A DNA stretch of 64,000 bases from Spirosoma panaciterrae DSM 21099. Lineage in GTDB: Bacteria; Bacteroidota; Bacteroidia; Cytophagales; Spirosomataceae. The translations under genes were made by a program, and so were the position numbers. The DNA is taken from positions 1 through 64,000 of the forward strand of contig NZ_KB893194.1 in NCBI RefSeq assembly GCF_000374025.1, written 5' to 3'. Positions 1 through 7,529 of this stretch are shown here, piece by piece. Positions within the stretch are counted from its first letter, which is position 1. Every line of letters starts with the position of its first letter. The notes beneath the pieces were generated by a model that had not been told where the DNA came from, did not search any database, and saw only the letters and a list, made by a program, of their open reading frames with translations.

Positions 1-231
1 GTTGATGTGTTCAAAGTAGTCGGCCTTTTTCCACTGGTCAAAATAATAGTATACGGCTTGCCAGTGCGGAAAGCTAGGCGGCAGGTTTCGCCATTGACAG
101 CCGGTGCGTAACATCCAGAAGATGGCATCCATGACGGCACGTAATTGGTGTTTACGCTTGCGTTGAAGGTTAAAAAAAGGCGAAATTGCTGCCCACTGGT
201 AGTCGGTCAGTGGTTGCCACTGCTTAGTCAT
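1..231 (-). CDS. IS5-family transposase, N-terminal part (runs off window)
   Basis: The minus strand from the ATG at 231 reads 77 codons without a stop to the first base of the window. The translation opens MTKQWQPLTDYQWAAISPFF and continues with a charged K/R patch, a CQWRNLP motif and an FPHWQAVYYYFDQW segment. This is the typical N-terminal helical region (DUF4096) of IS5/IS4-type transposases that precedes the DDE domain. Only the N-terminus is present, so the catalytic part lies outside the window. The element end probably falls between 231 and about 278, almost touching the stop codon of the glycosyltransferase at 280. Family assignment comes from recognised motifs; no terminal repeat could be verified because the other end is not visible. 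Confidence 0.85.
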   Translation of the reverse strand, partial: MTKQWQPLTDYQWAAISPFFNLQRKRKHQLRAVMDAIFWMLRTGCQWRNLPPSFPHWQAVYYYFDQWKKADYFEHIN

Positions 232-279
232 TACTTTGTTTCTTGGTCGATACAAAGTTGACTCGACTACCAGTCCTTA

Positions 280-1416
280 TCAATTCCCCAACAAGCTCTT
301 AACAATAATATCGGGAGCCCATTGGTCGATAATCAATTTGCCATTCGCCCCCAATGTTTCGAATTCACCAGTCCTACTCATCAACACCATTAATTTATCT
401 TTTAAATCATCTTCATTATAAGGGTCAAATTGAAATCCATTATAACCATCCTTAACTAAATCGGCAGCACTTCCACAGCGGTTTGAAACAAGAACAGGCA
501 TTGAATAAACCATCGCTTCGTTTGTTAAAAAGCCGAAAGGCTCAAATGTGCTTGGTAAAACTGCAACATCAGCAAGGGTATACCGAATTGGTACTTCATA
601 CCACTCACAGGGATCTAAGAAAAAAACAGATGGATTAGTTAATGTTGAAACAAGTTTTACCAAAGCCTCCTTTTGTTCACCTTCTCCACTTAGGATAAGG
701 CCCCAATCTTTTCCGTTTTTGGCGTCATATTTAGCATAATGAAAGGCTGTAATTAATCGTATCAGATTCTTGCGCTCTACAAACCGACCAGCATAAATAA
801 AATTATATAACGGGAGGTTTAATTCTTTTTTTCTTTTTTCTTTTAGATGAGACTCTTTTTTAAATATAGACAAGAGTGCATCGTTATCAACACCTACGTT
901 TTTTGTTGTAAGAATTTTCGCTGGAGGCACTTTAAGCTTTACAGCATACTCGGCCGCTTTCTGACCAAGGCAAACTAAACCATTGCACTGCCTTAGAAAA
1001 AACATTTTCAGATACTCTTTCCACCAAACCCTCTTCCGGCTAATTTCATTACTCTCAAAATCAATAATTAATTTTACCTTATTCAGCCTGCAATAGAATA
1101 CAACAAACCAGTAGGCTATATCGTAATAGCCATTGAGATAAATTATATCGGGCTTGTAGTCTTTAACAGCCTTTGTTAGTTTACCAATCCTCTCTAAAGC
1201 ACTTATATCTTCAACGGCCTCATCAGAAAATAGTACTTTATAAGGGTATTGATGAATACTGGAATCTGTTTTAAGGGCCAAACGGCTCCGTTCACTATAA
1301 GCCATTTGAACAACAAAAAAATCTACACCTTGAAGGTGTAAACTCTCATAAATACCGTTAAAAATCCTAGCCTTATAGTGCGACCAAAGAATGTTATGAA
1401 TAGCAAGAATCCTCAT
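280..1416 (-). CDS. GT4-family glycosyltransferase
   Basis: Predicted cytosolic or membrane-associated glycosyltransferase of about 378 aa, transferring a sugar from an activated donor, probably onto a polysaccharide or glycolipid. The C-terminal half has the GT4 signature: a FIYAGRFVERKN strand-turn, GLILSGEGEQ, and the donor-binding EPFGFLTNE (E-x7-E) near residue 292, followed by PVLVSNRCG. The reading frame opens upstream at 1464, but the Met at 1416 (MRILAIHN) gives the normal beta-strand start of this fold, so I prefer it. The gene is visibly more A+T-rich than the genes at 3-28 kb and sits beside an insertion sequence, which suggests acquisition or a polysaccharide locus extending to the left. 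Acceptor and donor cannot be read from the sequence. Confidence 0.85.
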   Translation of the reverse strand: MRILAIHNILWSHYKARIFNGIYESLHLQGVDFFVVQMAYSERSRLALKTDSSIHQYPYKVLFSDEAVEDISALERIGKLTKAVKDYKPDIIYLNGYYDIAYWFVVFYCRLNKVKLIIDFESNEISRKRVWWKEYLKMFFLRQCNGLVCLGQKAAEYAVKLKVPPAKILTTKNVGVDNDALLSIFKKESHLKEKRKKELNLPLYNFIYAGRFVERKNLIRLITAFHYAKYDAKNGKDWGLILSGEGEQKEALVKLVSTLTNPSVFFLDPCEWYEVPIRYTLADVAVLPSTFEPFGFLTNEAMVYSMPVLVSNRCGSAADLVKDGYNGFQFDPYNEDDLKDKLMVLMSRTGEFETLGANGKLIIDQWAPDIIVKSLLGN

Positions 1417-1464
1417 TAAGCCTAGCTTCGGTGTGCTTAAAGAGTGGCTAATGCCCCTAGCCAT

Positions 1465-2010
1465 GCAGCCGCATTAGTACTCTATTAATTAATATTTATT
1501 TACAAGTCGCAATAAACAATATTTTTGCCTAAATTCAATAGTAGTGGCGACTTGCATAGACGAAAGGCTATTTATAGCCTGAATCGACTAGTTATTCCCT
1601 TGCCCAAAGGAGTTTAATAAAAGTTGTTGCATACTCGGACGCAACTCACCATCGAAAATTGGAAAATGCCGCTGGCTAACCGTTCAGTAACTGACCATTT
1701 TACAAGGTGTACGAGGTAAGCTATTTCCGATGGATTAAATGACTCCTCAGTAAACGTTCTACTACAGGCCCTCCTTACAAGCGCCTTTCATGAGCTAATC
1801 AGACGCCTTTTCAACTCCCGATATGCCCAAATCCTCCTGAAATATCAGGAATCAAACGTCGAATGGAAAAGGCTTTTCTTTAAGTAAAAATGCCTATTAC
1901 AAGCCGTAAAAGGCATTTTTGACCCTCCTGCTTAATTGGTATGGTGTTGGCATTCTAAAAACCGACGGGCGGCTGAAACCAGCACACCCAACAATCGGAA
2001 AACAAAACGA
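1465..2010. other. Non-coding gap with possible gene debris
   Basis: About 545 bases without a convincing gene. On the plus strand, 1621-1863 reads almost open (one stop at 1717-1719) and ends in a protein-like stretch RYAQILLKYQESNVEWKR before a stop, but I recognise no family and there is no start codon. A hairpin at 1886-1920 is listed separately. The sequence just before 2011 should hold the promoter of the broken GMC gene, but no clear motif was found. Confidence 0.4.
1886..1920. terminator. Hairpin, terminator-like
   Basis: AAAAATGCCT (1886-1895) and AGGCATTTTT (1911-1920) are perfect 10-base complements around a 15-base loop, giving A-run/T-run flanks in both directions. It lies in the gap between the glycosyltransferase, which reads away from it, and the GMC remnant, which starts about 90 bases further right. 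Confidence 0.5.
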
Positions 2011-2755
2011 ATGGCCCAAACCATGACTGCACGTACCTACGACATCGTTATCATACGACATCGTTATCATCGGAACCGGCTCCGGTGGCGGAACAATCGC
2101 TCAGCGACTCGCTCCATCCGGAAAAAAAATTCTGATTCTGGAACGGGGCGACTTTATACCTAAAGAGAAAGAAAACTGGGACGTTGCGGAAGTGGTGGTG
2201 AAGGGTCGCTACCGTACCAACGAAGTCTGGTTTGATAAAGACAACCAGCCTTTTGCGCCATTTACGCATTACGTGGTGGGTGGAAACAGTAAGATGTATG
2301 GAGCCGCCAGCTTCCGGCTGCGCGAATCCGACTTTCAGCAAACCCAGCACGAATCCGGCATTTCGCCCGCCTGGCCACTAACCTATGCAGATTTTGCCCC
2401 CTATTATGATCAGGCCGAACAGTTGTACAGCGTGCATGGCATCCGTGGCGTTGATCCCACCGAACCGCCGACCAGCAAGCCCTATCCGTTTGGGCCTATT
2501 ACCCCCGAACCATTTGCCAAAGATCTGTACGAAAACGTCCAGCGAGCTGGTCTGAAGCCATTCCCCATTCCGATGGCGGTGCGACTAGGGCAGGATAAAC
2601 TCGGACAGCCCAATGCACCCACGGTGTTGAGCAATTTCGACGGCTTTCCCGATCCATCTGAAGCTAAAGCCGATGCGCACGTAACGAATGTCCGAGCAGC
2701 TTTGCAATTTCCTAACGTGACATTACAAACCAACACTTTTGCTACCCGGCTTATA
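2011..2755 (+). pseudogene. GMC-type FAD oxidoreductase, frameshifted and truncated
   Basis: GMC oxidoreductases oxidise alcohols or sugars with FAD. The N-terminal Rossmann strand reads normally from ATG 2011 (or 2023) to about 2053 and then shifts frame inside a 16-bp tandem duplication (2038-2069). Removing one copy restores YDIVIIGTGSGGG followed by QRLAPSGKKILILERGDF, the expected dinucleotide-binding fold. Downstream in the shifted frame are HYVVGGNSKMYGAASFR, WPLTYADFAPYYDQAE and NVTLQTNTFATRL, all typical GMC motifs. Similarity stops at about 2755. The rest of the FAD domain, the substrate domain and the C-terminal His/Asn pair are missing, so there are two independent lesions. An open frame continues to a stop at 2887 with no GMC-like sequence. 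Confidence 0.85.
2038..2069 (+). repeat. 16-bp tandem duplication causing frameshift
   Basis: TACGACATCGTTATCA occurs at 2038-2053 and again immediately at 2054-2069. Sixteen is not a multiple of three, so the second copy moves the downstream GMC sequence into another frame. Both copies are identical, which points to a recent event or an assembly artefact. Confidence 0.95.
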
Positions 2756-3012
2756 ACCGGCCCGCTTCGGGTAATACCCAGGCGAAGGTTCGGCCCACCG
2801 GCAGCGTTACGGTATCTTTTTCGTTTTTCAGATGAAGAAATGGCACTAGCTTGCGGGCCACATCGAGCATATCGCGTTGCTCACTGAGCGGTACATTCCG
2901 CCTGTGGGCAGATGCCGGATGAGGTAGCGTGTCAGCAGGCGCTGGCGAGAAAACTTGGAGTCCGCCAGATAAAAGAGCGAACATTGGACCAAAGAACATA
3001 AACGAGGGCGAG
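2756..3012. other. Unassigned segment after the GMC breakpoint
   Basis: From about 2750 the plus strand loses all GMC similarity. The minus strand has an 82-codon open frame (2751-2999) whose C-terminal half (for example RDMLDVARKLVPFLHLKNEK) looks protein-like, but I cannot place it in a family. It may be a fragment of another gene joined here when the GMC gene was truncated, or chance. Confidence 0.35.
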
Positions 3013-3933
3013 TTAAAACAGCCAGCTTATTTCGGGCGCAAAAACGATGCTTCGGGTTAGGCCGTCTGGACGGATTTCCCGAACAAGCAGGGGCGTACCG
3101 GCTGTAAATCCGATGCGTGTTTTTGGGGTCAGGTTCCACCAGCCAGCCAGTGTTGCGTTGAGGGTTAGTCCCTGCGATCCTGTGAGAGCTACCAACTTGC
3201 CACTAGCATCGATGTAGGTATCTTCGGCCAGGTGATAAATGCCCAGCAACCCGCCATTCAGGCTAAGTTTTGGGCTTATCCTCCAGGTATAAGCTGTACG
3301 ACCCAGCACGTCGGCTTTGCGCGTGAACTGATTGGACGGCGGGTAAGCGGGCGCTTCGGGTTTACCATTCAAGCTGGGCAGGAATGTGTTGCTGTTGGCT
3401 CCGGTAAGGGGCTGCTGCCAGCCTACCGAAAATTGCCATTGGCCATTGCCTACCGAAAGCCCCGTTATCAGATCGGCCGTACCAAGGCTACTCTGGTATT
3501 GCATCGGTAACGGACGATCACCGACTTTTAGGTTGCTACTACTTAAAGGTAGTTTTGTACCCAGAGTCAGCGATGTGGCCCATTTGGTTTGTGTAGGCAG
3601 TGTGTACGTAGCTGATAGAAAAACGTCGCCCAGGCCAGAGACACTGCCTAAGTTTCCGCTGGCATAATTGCCCGTAAGTTTTGCCTGAACGGCCCATCGG
3701 GCCGACAACTGGTTGTCGTATTGAAGCCCCGGCGCAAAAACCAGTACCGATTCATCACCCAGGCCAACGGGCAGCAGGACGGTGATTTTCTGACCTTTGG
3801 TGTCCGTAGAAGCGTGTTGTTTGAGTGCGCCAATGGTACAAAAGCCAGCATCGCTGCATCCCTGGGCAAGAGTCGGTAACTGGCTGGCGAACGGCAGAAA
3901 TACCGTTAGGAAAAAAGGCAGGCGGTTGTTCAT
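3013..3933 (-). CDS. Outer-membrane beta-barrel (transporter-like) protein
   Basis: A 306-aa exported protein. Residues 1-24 form a signal peptide ending TLAQ; the mature protein starts with a short Cys pair, CSDAGFC (Cys26 and Cys32). The rest is alternating hydrophobic/polar strands ending in an aromatic residue (APEISWLF), typical of an outer-membrane barrel. No plug domain or TonB box is seen, so it is not a TonB-dependent receptor. It resembles the uncharacterised transporter/phenol-degradation-type porins of Bacteroidota. The gene follows the DM13 lipoprotein gene by 60 bases, and the two may form a small envelope unit. The substrate is unknown. Confidence 0.7.
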   Translation of the reverse strand: MNNRLPFFLTVFLPFASQLPTLAQGCSDAGFCTIGALKQHASTDTKGQKITVLLPVGLGDESVLVFAPGLQYDNQLSARWAVQAKLTGNYASGNLGSVSGLGDVFLSATYTLPTQTKWATSLTLGTKLPLSSSNLKVGDRPLPMQYQSSLGTADLITGLSVGNGQWQFSVGWQQPLTGANSNTFLPSLNGKPEAPAYPPSNQFTRKADVLGRTAYTWRISPKLSLNGGLLGIYHLAEDTYIDASGKLVALTGSQGLTLNATLAGWWNLTPKTRIGFTAGTPLLVREIRPDGLTRSIVFAPEISWLF

Positions 3934-3993
3934 CTGATATTGGGTGGCTGTAGGACAGGTTTGCCCTACAATCCATTTGGGTTAAGGTAGTGA

Positions 3994-4452
3994 CTATTTC
4001 AGTTCAGCATTTCCGAAATGCACGGCAAATCGCTTGCACCAGATCAGCACAAAACGTTGATGGCTAAGGGGTATAGTTGACGGTACATCCACATAAAAGC
4101 TACCGACGGCTGTCAGAAGGCTCACTTCCGTAAAGTTGCTGGCTTGTGTATCAGCGGCTAAATAGATGCGTAAATCAGGCCCGGTATCGCTCTTGAAATT
4201 CTCAAAAACTAGGACTTGTTTGCCGTTGCGCTCATACAAACGTACCTGACCACTCACGGTATGAACGCCGTTCTGGAATTTGCCCGAAGCCAGTAAGCGC
4301 TGGCCGGTGGTATCAAAAACCTGTACCGGATCGACCACACTGACAGGTGTACCCAAACTCCCCAGTGGAACCAGGTCTTTGTCTTTTACGCATCCACCGA
4401 TTCCCAGAACCAGCAACGTAAGCAGGAGACTAATTGATAAGGGCGATTTCAT
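3994..4452 (-). CDS. DM13-domain lipoprotein
   Basis: A 152-aa lipoprotein. A signal peptide with lipobox LGIGGC (Cys21) should anchor it in a membrane facing the periplasm. Residues from about 53 (SGKFQNGVHTVSGQVRLYE) through LVFENFKSDTGPDLRIYLA match the DM13 domain, with the conserved late cysteine in FVLIWCKRFAVHFG near residue 139. DM13 domains are proposed to act in electron transfer or redox chemistry through that cysteine; this comes from the family literature and is not shown here. The barrel protein downstream carries its own Cys pair, and MsrA/MsrB lie upstream on the same strand, so a role in envelope redox balance is a reasonable guess. Confidence 0.85.
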   Translation of the reverse strand: MKSPLSISLLLTLLVLGIGGCVKDKDLVPLGSLGTPVSVVDPVQVFDTTGQRLLASGKFQNGVHTVSGQVRLYERNGKQVLVFENFKSDTGPDLRIYLAADTQASNFTEVSLLTAVGSFYVDVPSTIPLSHQRFVLIWCKRFAVHFGNAELK

Positions 4453-4462
4453 AAATACCTGT

Positions 4463-4885
4463 TTATTCGTTTATTAATTTATGAAGCCAGGTGTAGCTTT
4501 CCCGGAAGAAAGCGTCGATGCGGTCGGGGGTAAGACTGGCCGAAATAGGTAGTAAGGCTCCTTGCCAGTCGGCTCCTGTGCGCCACTCCCCTGCGGACAG
4601 CGAAGGCGCGTTCAGAAAGTTGATCGGCTGCCTCTTATGGTAGCCAGATAGATAAAAATAGGGTTCAGGACAGATGGAGTCAGCGATCGCATAGCTAGCC
4701 CAAATAGCCGCCCGCTCGTGTTGCTGTGCATCAAATACCCGTCCTTCCAACCAGTGCAGTCCGTAATTCCAGGCCATGTTGGTCTGGCTGTCGTCGGCCT
4801 GTTGGGGTAGGCATTGCATACCCGTCAGGGCAATCAATTGGGCCAGACAGTGCAACGTTTTATCGGCTAGGTTTAATGTATCCAT
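4463..4885 (-). CDS. Hypothetical protein (about 140 aa)
   Basis: A soluble-looking protein of about 140 aa that I do not recognise. The frame is open from 4936, but the first 17 codons overlap a hairpin (4907-4954), so the Met at 4885 (MDTLNLADKTLHCLAQLIA) is the likely start. It is rich in Trp, Tyr and His and has no signal peptide, no membrane segment and no obvious catalytic motif. It lies 10 bases before the DM13 gene on the same strand and may be co-transcribed with it. Confidence 0.6.
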   Translation of the reverse strand: MDTLNLADKTLHCLAQLIALTGMQCLPQQADDSQTNMAWNYGLHWLEGRVFDAQQHERAAIWASYAIADSICPEPYFYLSGYHKRQPINFLNAPSLSAGEWRTGADWQGALLPISASLTPDRIDAFFRESYTWLHKLINE

Positions 4886-4906
4886 GTAAAAATGAGGAGT
4901 TAATTG

Positions 4907-4954
4907 ATGGATAATGAATAATGAAATGGCCCTCATCCATTATTCATTATCCAT
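4907..4954. repeat. Intergenic 17-bp perfect hairpin
   Basis: ATGGATAATGAATAATG (4907-4923) is perfectly complementary to 4938-4954, with a 14-base loop. It fills the gap between msrA, whose stop codon begins at 4955, and the hypothetical gene downstream. It is one of a series of gap hairpins in this window with a purine-rich 5' arm. Confidence 0.85.
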
Positions 4955-5605
4955 TTACTGATTATCTTCCTGTTTCAGTTTTCCCTTCATGGCATGGCGT
5001 AGTTTTTCGATCTTGGGTATCGAAACATGCTGGATATAAGGCTGGTTTGGGTGCAGCTTGCAGTAGTTCTGATGGTAGTTTTCAGCCGGATAGAACACGT
5101 TGAATGGTACCACCTCCGTTACGACGGGATTGGCATAATGCTTCGATGCATTGACTCGCTGAATGGCGGCCATGATTTCCTGTTTTTCGGCCGGTGTCCG
5201 GTAAAACGCTACTGAACGGTAATCGCGGCCAACGTCGGGTCCTTGCCGATTGAGGGTGGTCGGATCGTGTCCGGCAAAAAAAGCATCGAGCAGTTCCCGA
5301 TAGCTGATCACCTTCGGATCGTAATACACTTGGACCGACTCAGCATGGCCCGTTTCGTCGGTGCCAACCTCCGGATAGGTGGGGTTGGCCACATGGCCTC
5401 CCGAATAACCGGAAACGACTTCCCGGACACCCTTCAGTTGATCGAACCCTTCTTCCTGCGCCCAGAAACAGCCGCCCGCAAAGGTGGCAACGGCCTCGCC
5501 GGGTTTCAACGCTGGTAGCCGGGCGGGGGTAGTATCAACCGATTGAGCCTGCGTACAGCTCGCCAACAGCCAGAAACTGGCCAGAAGAATCTGAATGAAT
5601 TTCAT
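4955..5605 (-). CDS. msrA: Peptide methionine-S-sulfoxide reductase (exported)
   Basis: Reduces methionine-S-sulfoxide in oxidised proteins. The catalytic GCFW motif is at residues 45-48, followed by the family pattern VVSGYSGGHVANPTYPEV, TGHAESVQV and NYHQNYC with its resolving-cysteine region. A signal peptide with a lipobox-like LLASC (Cys17) makes this a probable lipoprotein acting outside the cytoplasm, unlike the usual cytosolic MsrA. At 216 aa it is normal for MsrA plus a leader. msrB lies 11 bases upstream and also has an export-like N-terminus, so the two probably form an envelope protein-repair pair. Confidence 0.95.
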   Translation of the reverse strand: MKFIQILLASFWLLASCTQAQSVDTTPARLPALKPGEAVATFAGGCFWAQEEGFDQLKGVREVVSGYSGGHVANPTYPEVGTDETGHAESVQVYYDPKVISYRELLDAFFAGHDPTTLNRQGPDVGRDYRSVAFYRTPAEKQEIMAAIQRVNASKHYANPVVTEVVPFNVFYPAENYHQNYCKLHPNQPYIQHVSIPKIEKLRHAMKGKLKQEDNQ

Positions 5606-5616
5606 GCTAAAGTAGG

Positions 5617-6126
5617 CTATTTAGTTTTGATAAATTCGAGAGCCAGACCATTCATACAGTAGCGTAGGCCAGTTGGGGCGGGGCCATCGTCGAACACATG
5701 GCCGAGGTGGGCGTCGCATACGGCACATTGTACTTCGGTTCGAATCATGCCGTGGCTGGTATCGTGGAGGTCCTTGACCACATTTTTATGCAGGGGAGCG
5801 TAGAAACTGGGCCAGCCCGTTCCTGATTCAAATTTGGTATCGGAACTAAACAACGGCTCGTGACAGCAAACACAGCGGTAAGTCCCGTGCTCATGGTTGC
5901 TGGCCAGTGGGCTACTAAATGGGCGTTCGGTTCCCTGTTTGCGGGTTACGATAAACTGATCAGGGGTGAGAGCCAGTTTCCACTCGGCTTCTGTCTTTTC
6001 GACCCGTCGCGGGGGCTTTTCTGGATTGGTATCACTACCGGCTGGGCCTGTCAGCAGTATGGCAAAGGCAGGCGACATGATGAGTAAAAGGCTAGTCAGG
6101 CTAGCCAGAACTGTGGATCGATTCAT
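5617..6126 (-). CDS. msrB: Peptide methionine-R-sulfoxide reductase
   Basis: Complements MsrA by reducing the R-sulfoxide. The 169-aa protein has an N-terminal hydrophobic leader, then the MsrB fold: the zinc Cys pairs RCVCC and [25 protein letters not shown], and the catalytic Cys in RYCMNG near residue 157. Most homologues read RYCINS or RYCVNS at that site, a mild variation. It lies 13 bases after coaB and 11 before msrA, consistent with one transcript. Confidence 0.95.
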   Translation of the reverse strand: MNRSTVLASLTSLLLIMSPAFAILLTGPAGSDTNPEKPPRRVEKTEAEWKLALTPDQFIVTRKQGTERPFSSPLASNHEHGTYRCVCCHEPLFSSDTKFESGTGWPSFYAPLHKNVVKDLHDTSHGMIRTEVQCAVCDAHLGHVFDDGPAPTGLRYCMNGLALEFIKTK

Positions 6127-6139
6127 AGTTTTATTGTTC

Positions 6140-6889
6140 TTAAGCCTGTGTAAATGCAGTGGACTTTATGGCTGCAAGGGCCGTTTCTGTTTTCTTGAAT
6201 AATTGCTCGATGTGATCAGCAATGTCGCAGGCGACGGCTCGTTTGGATTTGAGGCCGAAACGATGAATACCTCCGTTTCGATGAATGAGTGTGACCTGAT
6301 TGGTATCATGACCAAAGGCCGCACCCTCGTCACGTAATGAGTTCAGCACAATCAGGTCCAGGTTTTTGTTTACCAGTTTGGTCTGTGCATTGGCCAACTC
6401 ATTGTCGGTTTCGAGGGCAAATCCAACCAAATACTGGCCGGTACGTTTCTGCTTTCCCAGGCTGGCGGCAATATCGACCGTCCTGACAAGCTCCAGATAA
6501 AACGTGCTCTCATTCTTCTTGATTTTCTGGTCTGCTACTACCCTGGGTGTATAGTCGGCAACGGCAGCCGCCAGCACGGTTAGGCTAGCTTTCGGAAAGT
6601 AATGCAGACAGGCGTGATACATATCGGCCGCCGACCGAACCCGTATTCGTTCGATGCATGGATGCAGCACCGTCAGGTTGGTTGGCCCACTCACCAGCGT
6701 AACCTGCGCTCCCCGTTCGGCCAGCACCTCGGCTAGTGCGTAGCCCATTTTGCCGGTCGAGTGATTGCTGATGTACCGAACCGGGTCGATGGCCTCCTGC
6801 GTGGGGCCAGCCGTTAGAAGGACACCTAACCCCGCTAGCGATGGGCTGTTTTCCAGAATGGTGTCGATGGTTGCGTAAGACACAGACAT
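6140..6889 (-). CDS. coaB: Stand-alone phosphopantothenate-cysteine ligase (CoaB domain)
   Basis: Joins cysteine to 4'-phosphopantothenate in coenzyme A synthesis. After about 20 residues comes the CoaB nucleotide-binding signature [20 protein letters not shown], then [27 protein letters not shown], the K-I-K-K loop and LVGFALETD. The protein is 249 aa, whereas most bacteria have a bifunctional CoaBC of about 400 aa with an N-terminal flavin decarboxylase. That CoaC half is absent and nothing upstream encodes it. Either CoaC is elsewhere in the genome, or this is a second, split copy. Position among stress and accessory genes does not explain it. Confidence 0.88.
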   Translation of the reverse strand: MSVSYATIDTILENSPSLAGLGVLLTAGPTQEAIDPVRYISNHSTGKMGYALAEVLAERGAQVTLVSGPTNLTVLHPCIERIRVRSAADMYHACLHYFPKASLTVLAAAVADYTPRVVADQKIKKNESTFYLELVRTVDIAASLGKQKRTGQYLVGFALETDNELANAQTKLVNKNLDLIVLNSLRDEGAAFGHDTNQVTLIHRNGGIHRFGLKSKRAVACDIADHIEQLFKKTETALAAIKSTAFTQA

Positions 6890-6920
6890 GCTTGATAGGT
6901 CGTTCTTTTTTATGAGTTGC

Positions 6921-7514
6921 TCAGGCTGATGTAAGCGACTCGTTCAGGGCGTTTATCCCAAATTGAGGCTCGAATAGCTTTCGGTAAGCCGTTTTGGTTG
7001 GATAGACGAGTTGAATCATTGGGCCATAGTTCGACTCCAGGATCATGGTCTGAATCAGAAAGCCAAACGACTGAATTAAGAACCCCGCTTTAAGTTTGGG
7101 AATCAGTACGGCATTGTTGTTGGCTTGGTGAATGCTGGTGATGTACTGGAATCCTTCGTCGGTAATTCGCTCAATGGCATAAGTCAGAAAACTGGAATAA
7201 ATTTTCCGGTTCTGATACGGAGGCAGAATACCCGTATTGGCCATAAAATACTCCAGTTCACTACGCTGAAAGCCAAAGTGCCAGCCAATGGGTTTGTCTT
7301 CATCCACTAGTAGGAAATAAAGCGCTTTACGCTGCGACAGATTTGATTGCAAGCCGTCTAGTTTAGCCTGTTCAGTCGGACTCAGCAGAAAATTCAGGGG
7401 CATCGACTGTTCGTTGGGGAAGACCTGACTTACGTGTTCCTCAAAAAATTGATGCCACTCGTCAGACTGTACTTCTTTGACGAAATAACTGTCATTTAAC
7501 GGTAGTTTGGTCAT
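6921..7514 (-). CDS. GNAT-family acetyltransferase
   Basis: A 197-aa protein with the GNAT core: a beta-strand pair (YFLLVDEDKPIGWHFGFQ), then TGILPPYQNRKIYSSFLTYA corresponding to the acetyl-CoA-binding strand and helix, and NNNAVLIPKLKAGF as the usual N-x-x-A-x-x-x-Y/F-x-x-x-G-F end. The canonical R/Q-x-x-G-x-G/A loop is degenerate (YQNRKIY), so cofactor binding may be altered. It lies 15 bases downstream of the ATP-grasp gene and is probably co-transcribed. The substrate is unknown. Confidence 0.75.
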   Translation of the reverse strand: MTKLPLNDSYFVKEVQSDEWHQFFEEHVSQVFPNEQSMPLNFLLSPTEQAKLDGLQSNLSQRKALYFLLVDEDKPIGWHFGFQRSELEYFMANTGILPPYQNRKIYSSFLTYAIERITDEGFQYITSIHQANNNAVLIPKLKAGFLIQSFGFLIQTMILESNYGPMIQLVYPTKTAYRKLFEPQFGINALNESLTSA

Positions 7515-7529
7515 GGGTATAGCGTCGTT

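Noticed and set aside
1936-2163. 75-codon plus-strand frame starting before the GMC gene
   Set aside because: It is the GMC N-terminus plus its out-of-frame continuation after the 16-bp duplication, not a separate gene.
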